From positions 2,232,001-2,296,000 of the forward strand of contig NZ_CP154826.1 in assembly GCF_039613825.1 (NCBI RefSeq): a stretch of DNA of 64,000 nt, given 5' to 3'. The DNA is from Diaminobutyricibacter sp. McL0608. GTDB taxonomy: Bacteria; Actinomycetota; Actinomycetes; Actinomycetales; Microbacteriaceae. Positions 33,976 to 43,123 of this stretch are shown here, piece after piece. The stretch's first letter is position 1. Each line of letters begins with the position of its first letter. The notes beneath the pieces were generated by a model. It had not been told where the DNA came from. It ran no database searches and worked only from the letters and a program-made list of their open reading frames with translations. The position numbers and the translations under genes are program-made.

Positions 33976-34332
33976 GTGAGGTTCATGAAACACCGAAGAC
34001 TCCAGACGTATGCCGACCTCGGGGTCGACGTCGTCGAGATCTCCTCCTCCGAATGGAGGGTGAGCCTCACGGACGGCGATGAAGCCGAGCCGCGCTCCCT
34101 CCTCGGCTTCGTACAGCAGGTCGACGGGATGTTCGAAGTGACGGAGATCTGCCGGCCGGGCAAACGGACCTACCATCGCCAGTTCGAGGCGGCCCTCGCC
34201 CAGTTGCAAGGGGCTCCCCCGCTGCACCGCGTGCTGGAAACGCCCGTGGAGCGATCGACGTGGGCGACCCCTGTCGCTCAGCACGCAGGTTCGGGAAGCT
34301 GGCTCGGGCGGTCGCAGGCCCGTCACCGCTGA
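33976..34332 (+). CDS. Hypothetical small protein
   Basis: 118 residues from a GTG at 33976 with AGGAG 4 nt upstream; an ATG three codons later (33985) is nearly as good. The N-terminal 75 residues look folded (DLGVDVVEISSSEWRVSL, GFVQQVDGMFEVTEICRPGKR) and the end is low-complexity. No family is recognised. It faces the flavoprotein gene convergently with a 31-nt gap. Coding bias supports it; function unknown. Confidence 0.6.
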   Translation: MRFMKHRRLQTYADLGVDVVEISSSEWRVSLTDGDEAEPRSLLGFVQQVDGMFEVTEICRPGKRTYHRQFEAALAQLQGAPPLHRVLETPVERSTWATPVAQHAGSGSWLGRSQARHR

Positions 34333-34363
34333 GGTACCCGACGAGCCGGGCGTCAGCTCCCCC

Positions 34364-35863
34364 TCACGCCTTCCGCAGCGACTCGGTCGCCGGGCCTTCG
34401 AGCACTTCGCCGTCCGGCGCGAACCGCGACCCGTGCAGAGGGCAGTCCCACGAGAGGTCGGCGTCGTTCCAGTGGACGATGCCGCCCAGGTGGGTGCACA
34501 CGGCCGAGAGCGCGCAGGTGCGGCCGTCGATCGTGGACACGGCGACCGGATGCCGCCCCGCGTGGCCCACGTGCCCGGTGCCTTCCGCAGGCGGGCTCAT
34601 CTCCTCGGCGATGTCCGGCGCAGTAGTCTCCGCTGCGACCCACACTTTCGTCATGGTCGCCGCGACTTCCGCGTTCCTCCCCACCCCTGCGGCGAGGTCG
34701 GCCGGGTGCGTCCGCCGGTGGTGGAGCACCTCCGCCCAGTCGAGCTTTCCGCCGGTCAGGTCGGCGGTCAGGCTGAGCGCCGCAGCCACCCCGTTGGTCA
34801 TCCCCCACTTGTTGTAGCCGGTCGCGACGTAGACCCGCCCGCGGCCCCGTGGGAACCAGCCGACGAACGGGATCAGGTTGCCCGAACGATAGTCCTGCGC
34901 CGACCAGCGATAGGTCTCGACCGCACCGGGGAAGGTGTCGATCCCCCACTGTGCGAGTGCGTCGACGTACGACCGCTCGGACTCGACGCGCCCGGTCGGA
35001 TGCCCGTTGCCTCCGACCAGCAGCAGCTCACCGTCCGGGTCCGGTGCCGTGCGAAGGGAATGCGTCGGCCGCTCGATCGACAGGTACATGCCGCGCGGGA
35101 TCGCGGCCACATCGCCCGGCACGCGCAGCGCGACCACGTACGACCGGCGCACGTCGGTCTTGGCGAAGTAGAGGCCGCGTTCCAGGATGGGCGCCCCGGT
35201 CGCCAGGATCACCGCATCCGCGGTCATCGGTCCGGATGCGGTGCTGACCGTCGCGGGTTTCCCCGCGTCGACCCCGACCACCCTTTCGCCCTCGACTACC
35301 AGTCCTCCGGCGGCGCGCACGTCGTCCGCCAGGGCGAGCAGCACATCCATCGGGTCGAACTGCGCCTGGTCGCGAAGCCGCAGAGCGCCTTCGATCGGGA
35401 ACGGCAGTTCCGTCTGGTCGTCGCGCTCGACGGCGAGGCCGGCGACCCGGGAGGCGGCGAGTTCGGCGTCCAGGAGCGCTGCGCCGTCGCTCGTGGTCGC
35501 GAACGTCCACGCATCCCTGCGCTGTACTGCGACGGAACGCTCCTCGAGGTAGTCGAGCAGCCAGCGGCGGCCGGCCAGGTTGCCGTCGACATACGCCTGG
35601 AGCACGCGATCGTTGGTGTGGTGGCGGATGCTGCCCAGCACGTCGCCCTGGAGCAGGCTGAGTTTCGCGGACGTGTTGCCTGTGGCGGCCGCGCCGATCT
35701 GCCGCGCCTCGAGCACGGCGACGCGCATCCCCGCCCTGGCCAGCAGGAGGGCGGTCGTGAGCCCGGTGATCCCCGCCCCGACGATGATCGTGTCGACGTG
35801 TTCGCCCGCCGGGTACGGGTCGGTGTTGGCGCGACCCGCGCGCGCAAGCCAGAGAGATGTCAT
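34364..35863 (-). CDS. FAD oxidoreductase with C-terminal Rieske domain
   Basis: 499 residues from the ATG at 35863, with GGAGGG 6 nt upstream. The N-terminal DAO-type FAD domain opens with DTIIVGAGITGLTTALLLARAGMRVAVLEA and contains GNTSAKLSLLQG, typical of the YhfW-like flavoproteins. The last 100 residues form a Rieske 2Fe-2S domain: CTHLGG (Cys-x-His) and CPLHGSRF (Cys-x-x-His), with a bound-cluster loop between. The fusion passes electrons between an amine- or alcohol-type donor and the cluster in one polypeptide; the substrate is unknown. The gene stands alone, divergent from the NYN protein gene. Confidence 0.9.
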   Translation of the reverse strand: MTSLWLARAGRANTDPYPAGEHVDTIIVGAGITGLTTALLLARAGMRVAVLEARQIGAAATGNTSAKLSLLQGDVLGSIRHHTNDRVLQAYVDGNLAGRRWLLDYLEERSVAVQRRDAWTFATTSDGAALLDAELAASRVAGLAVERDDQTELPFPIEGALRLRDQAQFDPMDVLLALADDVRAAGGLVVEGERVVGVDAGKPATVSTASGPMTADAVILATGAPILERGLYFAKTDVRRSYVVALRVPGDVAAIPRGMYLSIERPTHSLRTAPDPDGELLLVGGNGHPTGRVESERSYVDALAQWGIDTFPGAVETYRWSAQDYRSGNLIPFVGWFPRGRGRVYVATGYNKWGMTNGVAAALSLTADLTGGKLDWAEVLHHRRTHPADLAAGVGRNAEVAATMTKVWVAAETTAPDIAEEMSPPAEGTGHVGHAGRHPVAVSTIDGRTCALSAVCTHLGGIVHWNDADLSWDCPLHGSRFAPDGEVLEGPATESLRKA

Positions 35864-36021
35864 TGCGGCCCTCCTGCCGTGAAAGCCCCTGCGGCGCAGG
35901 GCCTCTCGCCGCACGGTACGCCTGATCGGGCCCAACGGTCCATCCCGGCGAAACTTCGGCCAGACTGGTCTCATGCCGGCACGCCGGCGACATCAGGCGA
36001 GAACGGCGAGAAAGAGGACCC

Positions 36022-37137
36022 ATGGCTGAACCGGGTGACGGCCGCGTCGCCGTCTACATCGACTTCGACAACATCATCCTGTCGCGTTACGACCAGGTGA
36101 ACGGCCGCAATGCGTTCCAGCGCGACCGGGCGAAGATCGCTGCGGGCGTCAATTCGGACACTGAGGTCGCGGACCGGCTCGCCCGCGCCCGTGTCGACCT
36201 GGGCGCGGTCATCGACTTCGCCTCGTCGTTCGGCACCCTGGTGCTGACCCGCGCCTACGCGGACTGGTCCGCGCCGATGAACGCCGACTACCGAGGCCAG
36301 CTCGTCGGGAGGGCCGTGGACCTCGTCCAGTTGTTCCCGGCGGCCGCCTATGCCAAGAACGGTGCGGACATCCGGCTCGCAGTGGATGCGGTCGAAGACC
36401 TGTTCCGCCTTCCCGATCTCACGCACGTGGTCATCGTGGCCGGCGACTCCGACTACATCGCCCTCGCCCAGCGCTGCAAGCGCCTCGGCCGCTATGTCGT
36501 CGGTGTCGGGATGGCCGGGTCGACCAGCAAGACACTGGCGGCAGCGTGCGACGAGTTCGTCAACTACGACGATCTTCCCGGAGTGGAGCCGGTTAAGCGG
36601 GAGACCGCGAAGGCGGCTCCGGTGGCCGCGCCCGCCGCTGCCCCGGCCGCAGTCGATGCGAAGGAGAAGCCGGCGAAGAAGGCGCCCGGGCGAGCCGCGC
36701 CTGTGGCCGAGACGGCCGAGACGGCCGAGATTCCCGCTGCCGCGGAGAATGCCGCCGAGACCCCAACGGAGACGGCTGTCGCAGCTCCGGCGCGCTCGCG
36801 CCGCAAGTCGCGGTCGGCCGGGCCTGCGGAGACGGCGGAACCCGAGGTCGTCGAGGCTGAACCTGAACCGGATGAACCCACGGAGGACCCGCAGGCGGTC
36901 GCAAGCCGGCTGCTCGAACGGGCCCTCCGCCTCGGCCATGAGAAGGACGACGCGGACTGGCTTCACAGCTCATCGGTGAAGTCCCAGATGAAGCGCATGG
37001 ATCCGTCGTTCAGCGAGAAGACGTTGGGCTTCCGGTCGTTCTCGGACTTCGTGAAGTCGCGCCCCGAGATCGCGGAGCTCGACGAGTCGAGCACGACCCG
37101 GCTGATGCGACTCGCACCGGAGCGCGCGGGGAACTGA
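36022..37137 (+). CDS. NYN-domain ribonuclease-like protein with OST-HTH/LOTUS end
   Basis: 371 residues with GAGG 4 nt before the ATG. The N-terminal PIN-like NYN domain has VYIDFDNI (Asp14, Asp16, Asn17), [14 protein letters not shown] and [20 protein letters not shown], the acidic set of a metal-dependent nuclease. A roughly 90-residue Ala/Pro/Glu-rich linker (190-285) follows, then an OST-HTH/LOTUS-like RNA-binding domain from about 290 ([37 protein letters not shown]). It is probably an RNA-processing or decay enzyme with an RNA-guiding tail. The gene is followed by the zinc-independent L36 gene 73 nt later, which has its own operator. Confidence 0.88.
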   Translation: MAEPGDGRVAVYIDFDNIILSRYDQVNGRNAFQRDRAKIAAGVNSDTEVADRLARARVDLGAVIDFASSFGTLVLTRAYADWSAPMNADYRGQLVGRAVDLVQLFPAAAYAKNGADIRLAVDAVEDLFRLPDLTHVVIVAGDSDYIALAQRCKRLGRYVVGVGMAGSTSKTLAAACDEFVNYDDLPGVEPVKRETAKAAPVAAPAAAPAAVDAKEKPAKKAPGRAAPVAETAETAEIPAAAENAAETPTETAVAAPARSRRKSRSAGPAETAEPEVVEAEPEPDEPTEDPQAVASRLLERALRLGHEKDDADWLHSSSVKSQMKRMDPSFSEKTLGFRSFSDFVKSRPEIAELDESSTTRLMRLAPERAGN

Positions 37138-37173
37138 GCTCAGTCGTCCTGTAGCTGTGGAACAAATCCCTGC

Positions 37174-37188
37174 TGAGAATCGTTCTCA
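37174..37188. promoter_or_regulatory. Zur box upstream of rpmJ
   Basis: TGAGAA-TCG-TTCTCA is a perfect dyad with a 3-nt centre and fits the actinobacterial Zur operator pattern TGAnAA-N3-TTnTCA. It stands 22 bp before the ATG of a Cys-free L36 gene, a standard Zur target (de-repressed at low zinc). Confidence 0.75.
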
Positions 37189-37210
37189 TCAGAGGGAAAG
37201 GAATCCACTC

Positions 37211-37333
37211 ATGAAGGTACGCAACTCACTCCGCTCGATGAAGGCTCAGCCAGGATCGCAGATCGTCCGCCGTCGCAACCGCACGTACGTCATCAACAAG
37301 CTCAACCCGCGCAACAAGGCCCGCCAGGGCTGA
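37211..37333 (+). CDS. rpmJ: 50S ribosomal protein L36, zinc-independent (YkgO type)
   Basis: 40 residues: [20 protein letters not shown], then [20 protein letters not shown]. It matches the C-minus paralogue of L36, in which the four zinc-ligand Cys/His residues are gone; the Cys-containing version must be encoded elsewhere. It replaces the zinc form on the large subunit under zinc starvation and so spares zinc. AAAGG lies 9 nt upstream of the ATG and a Zur-type operator precedes that. A class 2 hairpin terminator follows at 37359. The gene is too small for automated frame lists but is unambiguous. Confidence 0.95.
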   Translation: MKVRNSLRSMKAQPGSQIVRRRNRTYVINKLNPRNKARQG

Positions 37334-37358
37334 CGCTGCGCAACCACGCTCGCCGAGC

Positions 37359-37405
37359 ACAGGGTTGTTCCCGTTAAGAAGCGATCTTTTCGGGAACAAC
37401 CCTGT
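37359..37405. terminator. Hairpin terminator, class 2
   Basis: ACAGGGTTGTTCCCG (37359-37373) and its perfect reverse complement (37391-37405) enclose 17 nt, including an AAGA/TCTT inner stem, and run into TTTCG. It follows rpmJ. A close relative is at 49627. The preceding GAGCACAGGG links it to the class 1 hairpins. Confidence 0.75.
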
Positions 37406-37510
37406 TTTCGCGCGGGGTTCATTTTGGGGGCGCGCAGGGGGCATCGCTTCGAATAGCATTCGGATCAACGGGGAGTTACACCCCCCGGGACGGTCGAAGC
37501 GGAGCGGACA

Positions 37511-37891
37511 ATGGGGACCCTCGTCTACAACGGCACTGCCGAATTCACCTTCGACGACCGCGTGCTCGCCCACCTGCAGATCGTGATCGGTCTGAAGCTC
37601 CGTCGCCGCGAAGGCTTCCTCATGACCTGGATCGACCGCACCACAGGCGACGAGAAGCTCACCACCGTGTGGGTCGACCCGTCGCTGAGTCTGCTCTTCC
37701 GGTACTCCGGGACGGAGATGCCGCAGATCAACAAGGAATGGCTGATACTGCTGACGGAGTCGTCGAACTCGTCCGCAGGACTTCGGCTCGACGACGAACT
37801 CCGGGCGGAGATCCGTGAGGAGCTCCCGCCGGGCACAGCCGCGAAACGCCGTAGGCGACCGCCGCGCTCTGACGACGTGTCCGTCAGTTGA
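37511..37891 (+). CDS. Small conserved Microbacteriaceae protein (DUF7882-like)
   Basis: 126 residues. The opening MGTLVYNGTAEFTFDDRVLAHLQIVIGLKLRR and the middle RYSGTEMPQINKEWLILLT mark a small family seen in Microbacteriaceae, sometimes mislabelled ATP-dependent DNA ligase; no ligase motif is present. A paralogue is at 61905-62222, sharing the FDDR(V/M)L(A/S)H, KL.R.E.F and P.IN..WI pieces. The last 30 residues are basic and probably disordered. Function unknown. The end overlaps the convergent membrane protein gene by 8 nt. Confidence 0.75.
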   Translation: MGTLVYNGTAEFTFDDRVLAHLQIVIGLKLRRREGFLMTWIDRTTGDEKLTTVWVDPSLSLLFRYSGTEMPQINKEWLILLTESSNSSAGLRLDDELRAEIREELPPGTAAKRRRRPPRSDDVSVS

Positions 37892-38222
37892 CGCCGGGGA
37901 TCGCCACCCAGCGCAGGGCCAGCACGATCCACGCGGCGGTCAGGATGAGCGCGACGAGCGTCATCGCGCTGCCGCCGCGACGGCCGGGCAGCACCAGCTG
38001 AACCACCAGGACGATCAACGTGACGATCGCGAGCGTGACCGACCCGAACGGGATACCGGGAAAGAACAGCGACAGGACGAAGAGCGCGCCGGCCACGATC
38101 TCGATGATGCCGAGGATGGAGGTTCCGCGCCCTCGAGTTCGGGCGGCGCCGTCGACGACGGCGAGCACCCCGCCGACGAGGCCGATGATGAGGAGCCAGG
38201 AGAGTGTGAGCACGCTGCGCAT
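37884..38222 (-). CDS. Small membrane protein
   Basis: 112 residues from the ATG at 38222, with GGAGG 6-7 nt upstream. Four hydrophobic segments are seen: SVLTLSWLLIIGLVGGVLAVV, ILGIIEIVAGALFVLSLFF, SVTLAIVTLIVLVVQLVL and MTLVALILTAAWIVLALRW. Short charged loops join them. I do not recognise a named family; it resembles small DoxX-like or integral-membrane proteins only in topology. It is divergent from the glucodextranase gene. Confidence 0.75.
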   Translation of the reverse strand: MRSVLTLSWLLIIGLVGGVLAVVDGAARTRGRGTSILGIIEIVAGALFVLSLFFPGIPFGSVTLAIVTLIVLVVQLVLPGRRGGSAMTLVALILTAAWIVLALRWVAIPGVN

Positions 38223-38330
38223 CGTACGCCTCCGCTCTGGACCGGATCCGACGGTTGTCTCGCCCGCCGGTCTGGCGTACGGTCGCACGTGATGCGTGAG
38301 CAGGGGAGCTGACCTCGAAGGAGTTGGACC

Positions 38331-41300
38331 GTGATCCGTCGCCGTTTCGTCCTGCCCGTCACCGTCACCACCTTCGCGCTCGCCGCGATCGGCCTCAGTT
38401 CCATCAGCGCGAACGCCGCGACCGAGGCCGTGGGGTCGCCAGGGGCGGTGAGTCACCAGGGCCAGTCGCGCAAGGACTGCGTCGGCACCGCTCGCAATAC
38501 CGGATCCCGGATCTGGTTCACTGTCGCGAACGGCATCCTGAGCGACGTGTACGCACCGACCGTCGACGCGACGAACGTCGAGACGATGCAATACCTCGTC
38601 ACCGACGGCTCGACTTTCACCGACCTGCAGGAGCGCGACACGACGTACACCGTCGCCAACGACCCGACCGGCATGACCTGCACCGTGACGTCGACGGCGA
38701 GGAGTGGCGCCTACCGGTTGGTCACCAGCTATCTGACCGATCCGGCCAGGGACAGCGTCGTCGTGCACACGAAGTACGTGCCCCTCACCAAGAACGCCCG
38801 CAATTATGCGCTCTACCTGCGACTGGATGCGAACGCCGGCGGCAACGGGGGCGGCGGCTCGGCGAACGGTGGTGCGGACAACGCTGTCGTCGACACCTCG
38901 ACGGGAAGCCCGGTCCCCGTCTCATTCGACACCCACACCACAAGCCAGGCCGATCGAACGGCGTATGCGGTCCCGTCGTATCTCGCCCTGCGCGCTGACC
39001 GGCCGTTCTCGACGGTGAGCAGCGGTTTCGTCGGGACGGCCAGCGATTCGATCATGCAACTCGACAGCATCCACTCGCTCAGCCCGGCCACGACGACCGC
39101 CACCGGCGGCAACATCGAGCAGACGGTCGGCATCAAACGCGGCCACGACGGATCGGCGACGATCGCACTCGGCTTCGGCACGACCCAGGCCGACGCCGTC
39201 GCAACGGCAGGTTCGACTGTTGACAGCTCGCTCGCGCGGCTGACGGCCGCCTATCTCCTGGGCTGGGCGAAATACGACGCCGGTCTCAAGCGACCCGACC
39301 TGAACGGCAAAGGACTCACGGGCCGTCAGCGCGCGACGGCGCTGGTCGACTACTACCAGTCCGCGAACGTCGTCAAAGCGTCGGAGGACAAGGCCTTCCC
39401 GGGTGCGATCGTCGCCGGCCTCGACGCGCCGTGGGGCCAGTCCATCGTCGCCAACGACCCGAACAACCTGTTCACGAGCGGCTACCGCGAAGTGTTCTCC
39501 CGTGACCTCTACGAGGCGTGGACCGCGCTCTACACCGACGGCGACCTCGCAACGGCACGGGACACCGTGCGATTCCTGCTGACGAAGAGCCAGCAGGCGA
39601 ACGGGTCGCAGCCGCGCAACTCGCTCGTCGACGGCACCAAAGCGGCGGATGCGTTCAACGACCAGCTCGACGAGACCGCCTACCCGATCCTGATGGCGCT
39701 CCAGTCCGGGCTCGCCTCCGACAACACGCTGTGGCCGCACGTGAAGAGCGCGGCGAACTTCCTGATCAGCCACGGCCCGAGCTTCGGCGTCGAACGCTGG
39801 GAGGAGCAGACGGGCTACTCCCCCTCGACCATCGCAGCCGAGATCGCCGGTCTCATCGCCGCGGCGAGCATCGCGGACGTGCACGGGGATGCGGCGAGCG
39901 CGAGAGTGTGGCGCGCGACCGCCGACCAGTACCAGCGCACGATCAAGACGTGGGGCGTGACGACGACGGGTGCGCTGTCGACGTCGCCGTACTTCATCCG
40001 GCTGTCCAAGACGGGCGACCCGAACGCCGCCATCTCGTACAACGTCGGCAATGGCGGACCCACGCTCGACCAGCGCTCGATCGTCGACGCAGGGTTCCTC
40101 GAATACGTGCGTCTCGGCATCCTGCCCGCCGGCGATCCGGTCATCGCCAATTCCCTGGCCGTCACCGACGGCACCATCCAGAAGCACACCGCGAACGGAC
40201 CCGGCTGGCTGCGGTACAACGGTGACGGCTACGGCGACTGCGTGGCGAACTCGGGCAATAACTGCACGATCACCGGTGCGCCCTGGACGAACGGCAACAG
40301 CGGTACCGGCCACCCGTGGCCTGTGCTCGGAGCCGAGCGGGCGCAGCAGTACCTGGCGCAGGGGCAGTCCGGCAACGCGGCGTCCGTTCTCGTGGCCATC
40401 AACGCGATGAACTCGGGCGCGGGCCTCGTGCCCGAGCAGGTGTGGGACCAGCCGAACCTCGCGCGGGCGCCGTACGGATCCGACCCGGCCACCGCATCCA
40501 TCGGGTTCGCGAACGGAGAAGCCGACGGATCGGCCTCGCCGCTCTCCTGGGGCTCCGCCTCCCAGGTGCGGCTGACGGCCGACCTGGCCGCAGGCCGCAG
40601 CGTCGAGCAGCCCGCCCAGGTGCGGGACCGGTACGTGACCCACAGCCAGAAGGGAACGGCGCTGACCGTGACCTCGCCGGTCGACGGCACTGCAGCCGGA
40701 GCGACGATCACCGTCGCGGGCACAGTGGCCCCGCACGCTGTCGTCGATGTCGCCGATGTCGCCACCGACGGCAACTCGGTCACGACCCACGCGAAGGCAA
40801 TCGCCGCAGACGACGGCTCGTTCAGCATCGACCTCACCGCGGCGGCGGGGACGAACGTGCTGGTGGTCACGAGCACGGCGCCCGGCGGCGGCACTGCGCA
40901 GACCGTTCGATCGGTCGTGAACGACGTGGTCAACGGCACGCTGATCTTCACCAGCGACGACCCGACCGGCGACGACAACGGCCCGGGCACCTACGCTTAC
41001 CCGACGTCGGGTGACTTCCACCCCGGTGCTTTCGACCTGACCAAGTTCCAGGTCTACGACACCGGCACCACGGTGACGTTCCGCGTGCAGACCGCCGACC
41101 TGACACCGACGTTCGGCTCCACCAACGGCGCACAGCTCGTCGATGTCTATGTCGGCCAGCCGAATGCGGCGAGCACCTCGACCGCGTCGAGCTACCCGGG
41201 GATGAACTACCAGGTCTCCCCCGCGTGGAGCCGGCTGATCGAAGCGCAGGGCTTCACAGGGAGCAAGATCGTGGATGCGTCGGGCGCGTCGAGCGGCACC

Positions 41301-41639
41301 GTGACGGTGGGAGCGAACCAGGTCTCGCGGTACATCACGTTCAGCGTCGACAAGGCCGCCCTCGGCGGGACACCGGCGACCGGCTGGACGTTCGCTGTGA
41401 CACTGACCGGGCAGGACGGAACGCACGGAGTCGACCAGACCCGCGGTTTCACGAGTACGCCCGGACAGTACAGCTTCGGAGTGTGCGGCTCGGGTGCATC
41501 GAGCCCGCTGTGCGCCGGTGACCCCAACGCGGTGCCGAAGGTGATGGACACGATCACGCCGTCCGGGGTCACGCAGTCCGACGAGCTGAACTTCCTCGTG
41601 CACTCTCCGGTCGTCGTGCAGGGCCTCACCGTGCAGTAA
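38331..41639 (+). CDS. Secreted glucodextranase (GH15) with C-terminal binding domains
   Basis: 1102 residues from a GTG with GGAG 7 nt upstream. A signal peptide ends near SANA (residue 30). The N-terminal beta-sandwich (Glucodextran_N) covers about 35-300, and the GH15 (alpha/alpha)6 barrel about 310-760 with RWEE (E491/E492, the general acid region) and PEQVW (E702, general base). A short Ig-like module follows (LTVTSPVDGTAAGATITVAG), then a C-terminal Glucodextran_C-type carbohydrate-binding region. The layout matches Arthrobacter globiformis glucodextranase, which releases glucose from the non-reducing ends of dextran-like alpha-1,6-glucans. No transporter for the sugar is adjacent. Confidence 0.9.
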   Translation: MIRRRFVLPVTVTTFALAAIGLSSISANAATEAVGSPGAVSHQGQSRKDCVGTARNTGSRIWFTVANGILSDVYAPTVDATNVETMQYLVTDGSTFTDLQERDTTYTVANDPTGMTCTVTSTARSGAYRLVTSYLTDPARDSVVVHTKYVPLTKNARNYALYLRLDANAGGNGGGGSANGGADNAVVDTSTGSPVPVSFDTHTTSQADRTAYAVPSYLALRADRPFSTVSSGFVGTASDSIMQLDSIHSLSPATTTATGGNIEQTVGIKRGHDGSATIALGFGTTQADAVATAGSTVDSSLARLTAAYLLGWAKYDAGLKRPDLNGKGLTGRQRATALVDYYQSANVVKASEDKAFPGAIVAGLDAPWGQSIVANDPNNLFTSGYREVFSRDLYEAWTALYTDGDLATARDTVRFLLTKSQQANGSQPRNSLVDGTKAADAFNDQLDETAYPILMALQSGLASDNTLWPHVKSAANFLISHGPSFGVERWEEQTGYSPSTIAAEIAGLIAAASIADVHGDAASARVWRATADQYQRTIKTWGVTTTGALSTSPYFIRLSKTGDPNAAISYNVGNGGPTLDQRSIVDAGFLEYVRLGILPAGDPVIANSLAVTDGTIQKHTANGPGWLRYNGDGYGDCVANSGNNCTITGAPWTNGNSGTGHPWPVLGAERAQQYLAQGQSGNAASVLVAINAMNSGAGLVPEQVWDQPNLARAPYGSDPATASIGFANGEADGSASPLSWGSASQVRLTADLAAGRSVEQPAQVRDRYVTHSQKGTALTVTSPVDGTAAGATITVAGTVAPHAVVDVADVATDGNSVTTHAKAIAADDGSFSIDLTAAAGTNVLVVTSTAPGGGTAQTVRSVVNDVVNGTLIFTSDDPTGDDNGPGTYAYPTSGDFHPGAFDLTKFQVYDTGTTVTFRVQTADLTPTFGSTNGAQLVDVYVGQPNAASTSTASSYPGMNYQVSPAWSRLIEAQGFTGSKIVDASGASSGTVTVGANQVSRYITFSVDKAALGGTPATGWTFAVTLTGQDGTHGVDQTRGFTSTPGQYSFGVCGSGASSPLCAGDPNAVPKVMDTITPSGVTQSDELNFLVHSPVVVQGLTVQ

Positions 41640-41649
41640 GGCGACGACC

Positions 41650-41676
41650 ACAGGTGCTTTTTCCTGCGCTCGGCGC
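41650..41676. terminator. Degenerate class 1 hairpin
   Basis: CACAGG, TGCTTTTT, CCTGCG followed by CTCGGCG resembles the right half of the class 1 intergenic hairpins, with a very short imperfect stem. It lies just after the glucodextranase stop (41639) and may end its transcript. Confidence 0.4.
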
Positions 41677-41718
41677 GTGAGCGCGGCGAAGAGCTGTCGC
41701 GGGATTATGCTGCGCGGC

Positions 41719-41976
41719 ATGGACGCTTCATCGCGAACCATCAAAGCGGCTCTCCTCTACGAGGACGGCCAGACCCTCGACAGCGTCGTGGTCGTGCCGC
41801 TGATCGGCGGATGCCCGCCCGGCCAGATCCGCGTCACGACCACCTTCTGCGGCGCGCTCGCCTACGACGTCTACGAACTCGAAGACGACACGGACTACTC
41901 GCTGATGCCCGCCTACCCGTACCTGGCGACCATCCCGATGACCACAGAGGACCTGCGACAGGACGCCGCGACCTGA
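41719..41976 (+). CDS. Hypothetical small protein
   Basis: 85 residues from the ATG at 41719; in-frame starts at 41677 and 41707 are possible. The sequence (RTIKAALLYEDGQTLDSVVVVPL, then PGQIRVTTTFCGALAYDVYELED) suggests a small beta-rich protein. I recognise no family. It ends 1 nt before the convergent PHP gene. Codon bias supports translation; function unknown. Confidence 0.5.
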   Translation: MDASSRTIKAALLYEDGQTLDSVVVVPLIGGCPPGQIRVTTTFCGALAYDVYELEDDTDYSLMPAYPYLATIPMTTEDLRQDAAT

Positions 41977-41977
41977 C

Positions 41978-42994
41978 CTACCGCTTGGCGTGTGTCCACT
42001 CGAGAAGGCGGTCGACGCTCCACGTCGTGACGATCCGTTCGGCCGGTACTCCGTTGGCCGCGGCACGCTCGGCGCCGTAGGAGAGGAAGTCGAGCTGCCC
42101 GGGCGCGTGGGCGTCGCTGTCGATGCTGAACAGGCATCCGGCCTCGAGCGCCAGCTGGATGAGGTCGTCGGGCGGGTCCTGCCGTTCGGGCCGCGAATTG
42201 ATCTCCACTGCGACGTCGTGTTCGGCGCACGCGGCGAAGACCCGCACCGCGTCGAACTCCGACGGCGGGCGCGGTGCGCGAGACCCCGAGACCAGCCGCC
42301 CGGTGCAGTGCCCGAGCACGTTGGTGTGGGGGTCGCGGATGCCGCCGAGCATCCGCTGCGTCATGACGATCGAGTCGGACCGCAGTTTCGAGTGCACACT
42401 TGCGACGACGACATCCAGGCGGCCCAGCACGTCCGCCTCCTGGTCGAGTTCGCCGCTCTCGAGGATGTCGACCTCGATGCCGGTCAGCAGGCGTACGCCG
42501 TCGTCGGGGCCGATGCCGGCTACGACGTCGAGCTGCTCGGTCAGCCGCTCGGCGGTCAGACCGTTGGCGACGGTCAGGGTCGGCGAATGATCGGTGAGCG
42601 CCAGGTAGTCGCGCCCGAGGAAGCGCGCCCCCTCCACCATCAGCTCGATCGGCGTCGTGCCGTCCGACCAGTTGCTGTGGCTGTGCAGGTCGCCGCGCAG
42701 CTGCGCTCGCAACTCCGCGCCACCGGATGCGAGGGGCTGCGTGTTCCGCTCGCGCAGCGTCGCGAGGCGATCCGGAACCGCGCCATCCACCGCCTGGCTG
42801 ATGACGGTGAACGTGCTGTCACCGATACCCTTCATCGACTTCAGGCGGCCATCGCGAGCTCGAACGCTCACCTCATCCGGGCCCAGCTCAGAGATGATCG
42901 CCGCCGCCTTGCGGAACGCCTGCACCTTGAAGGTCGGGGCGAGCTCGCGCTCGAGCCAGAAGGCGATCTCGTTCAGTGCGTCCGCGGCGTCCAC
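41978..42994 (-). CDS. PHP-domain phosphoesterase with N-terminal HhH (PolX-like, no polymerase)
   Basis: 338 residues from a GTG at 42994, chosen because the family usually begins there (VDAADALNEIAFWLERE). Residues 1-95 contain a helical Pol beta-like N-terminal segment with a helix-hairpin-helix (LKSMKGIGDSTF). Residues about 100-335 form a PHP domain: GDLHSHSNWSDG (H104, H106), ALTDHSPT, LLTGIEVDIL, ASVHS, VLGHCTG, VEINSRPERQD and SIDSDAHAP are all expected metal-ligand sites. Bacterial PolX carries the same parts plus a nucleotidyltransferase domain, which is absent here. It is probably a 3'-phosphatase, exonuclease or histidinol-phosphatase-like enzyme, perhaps in DNA repair. Confidence 0.85.
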   Translation of the reverse strand: MDAADALNEIAFWLERELAPTFKVQAFRKAAAIISELGPDEVSVRARDGRLKSMKGIGDSTFTVISQAVDGAVPDRLATLRERNTQPLASGGAELRAQLRGDLHSHSNWSDGTTPIELMVEGARFLGRDYLALTDHSPTLTVANGLTAERLTEQLDVVAGIGPDDGVRLLTGIEVDILESGELDQEADVLGRLDVVVASVHSKLRSDSIVMTQRMLGGIRDPHTNVLGHCTGRLVSGSRAPRPPSEFDAVRVFAACAEHDVAVEINSRPERQDPPDDLIQLALEAGCLFSIDSDAHAPGQLDFLSYGAERAAANGVPAERIVTTWSVDRLLEWTHAKR

Positions 42995-43123
42995 TGCTCC
43001 ATCTTGCACCCGGCCCCGGCACCCGCGCTCTGGCACCCGCCCAAGCAGATCGACTTGAGGCGAATCACGGTCCCCGAGGCGCCGAGAGCCGGGTTTGCCT
43101 CAGGTCGCGGGCCACAGCGGCCG

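Noticed and set aside
37511-37891. ATP-dependent DNA ligase label for the small conserved protein
   Set aside because: No KxDG motif or OB fold; the label is a known mis-annotation, and the true ligase is at 10510.
38922-41744. Open frame of 940 codons on the minus strand
   Set aside because: It is the antisense shadow of the glucodextranase gene, with low-complexity Arg/Val composition and no motifs.
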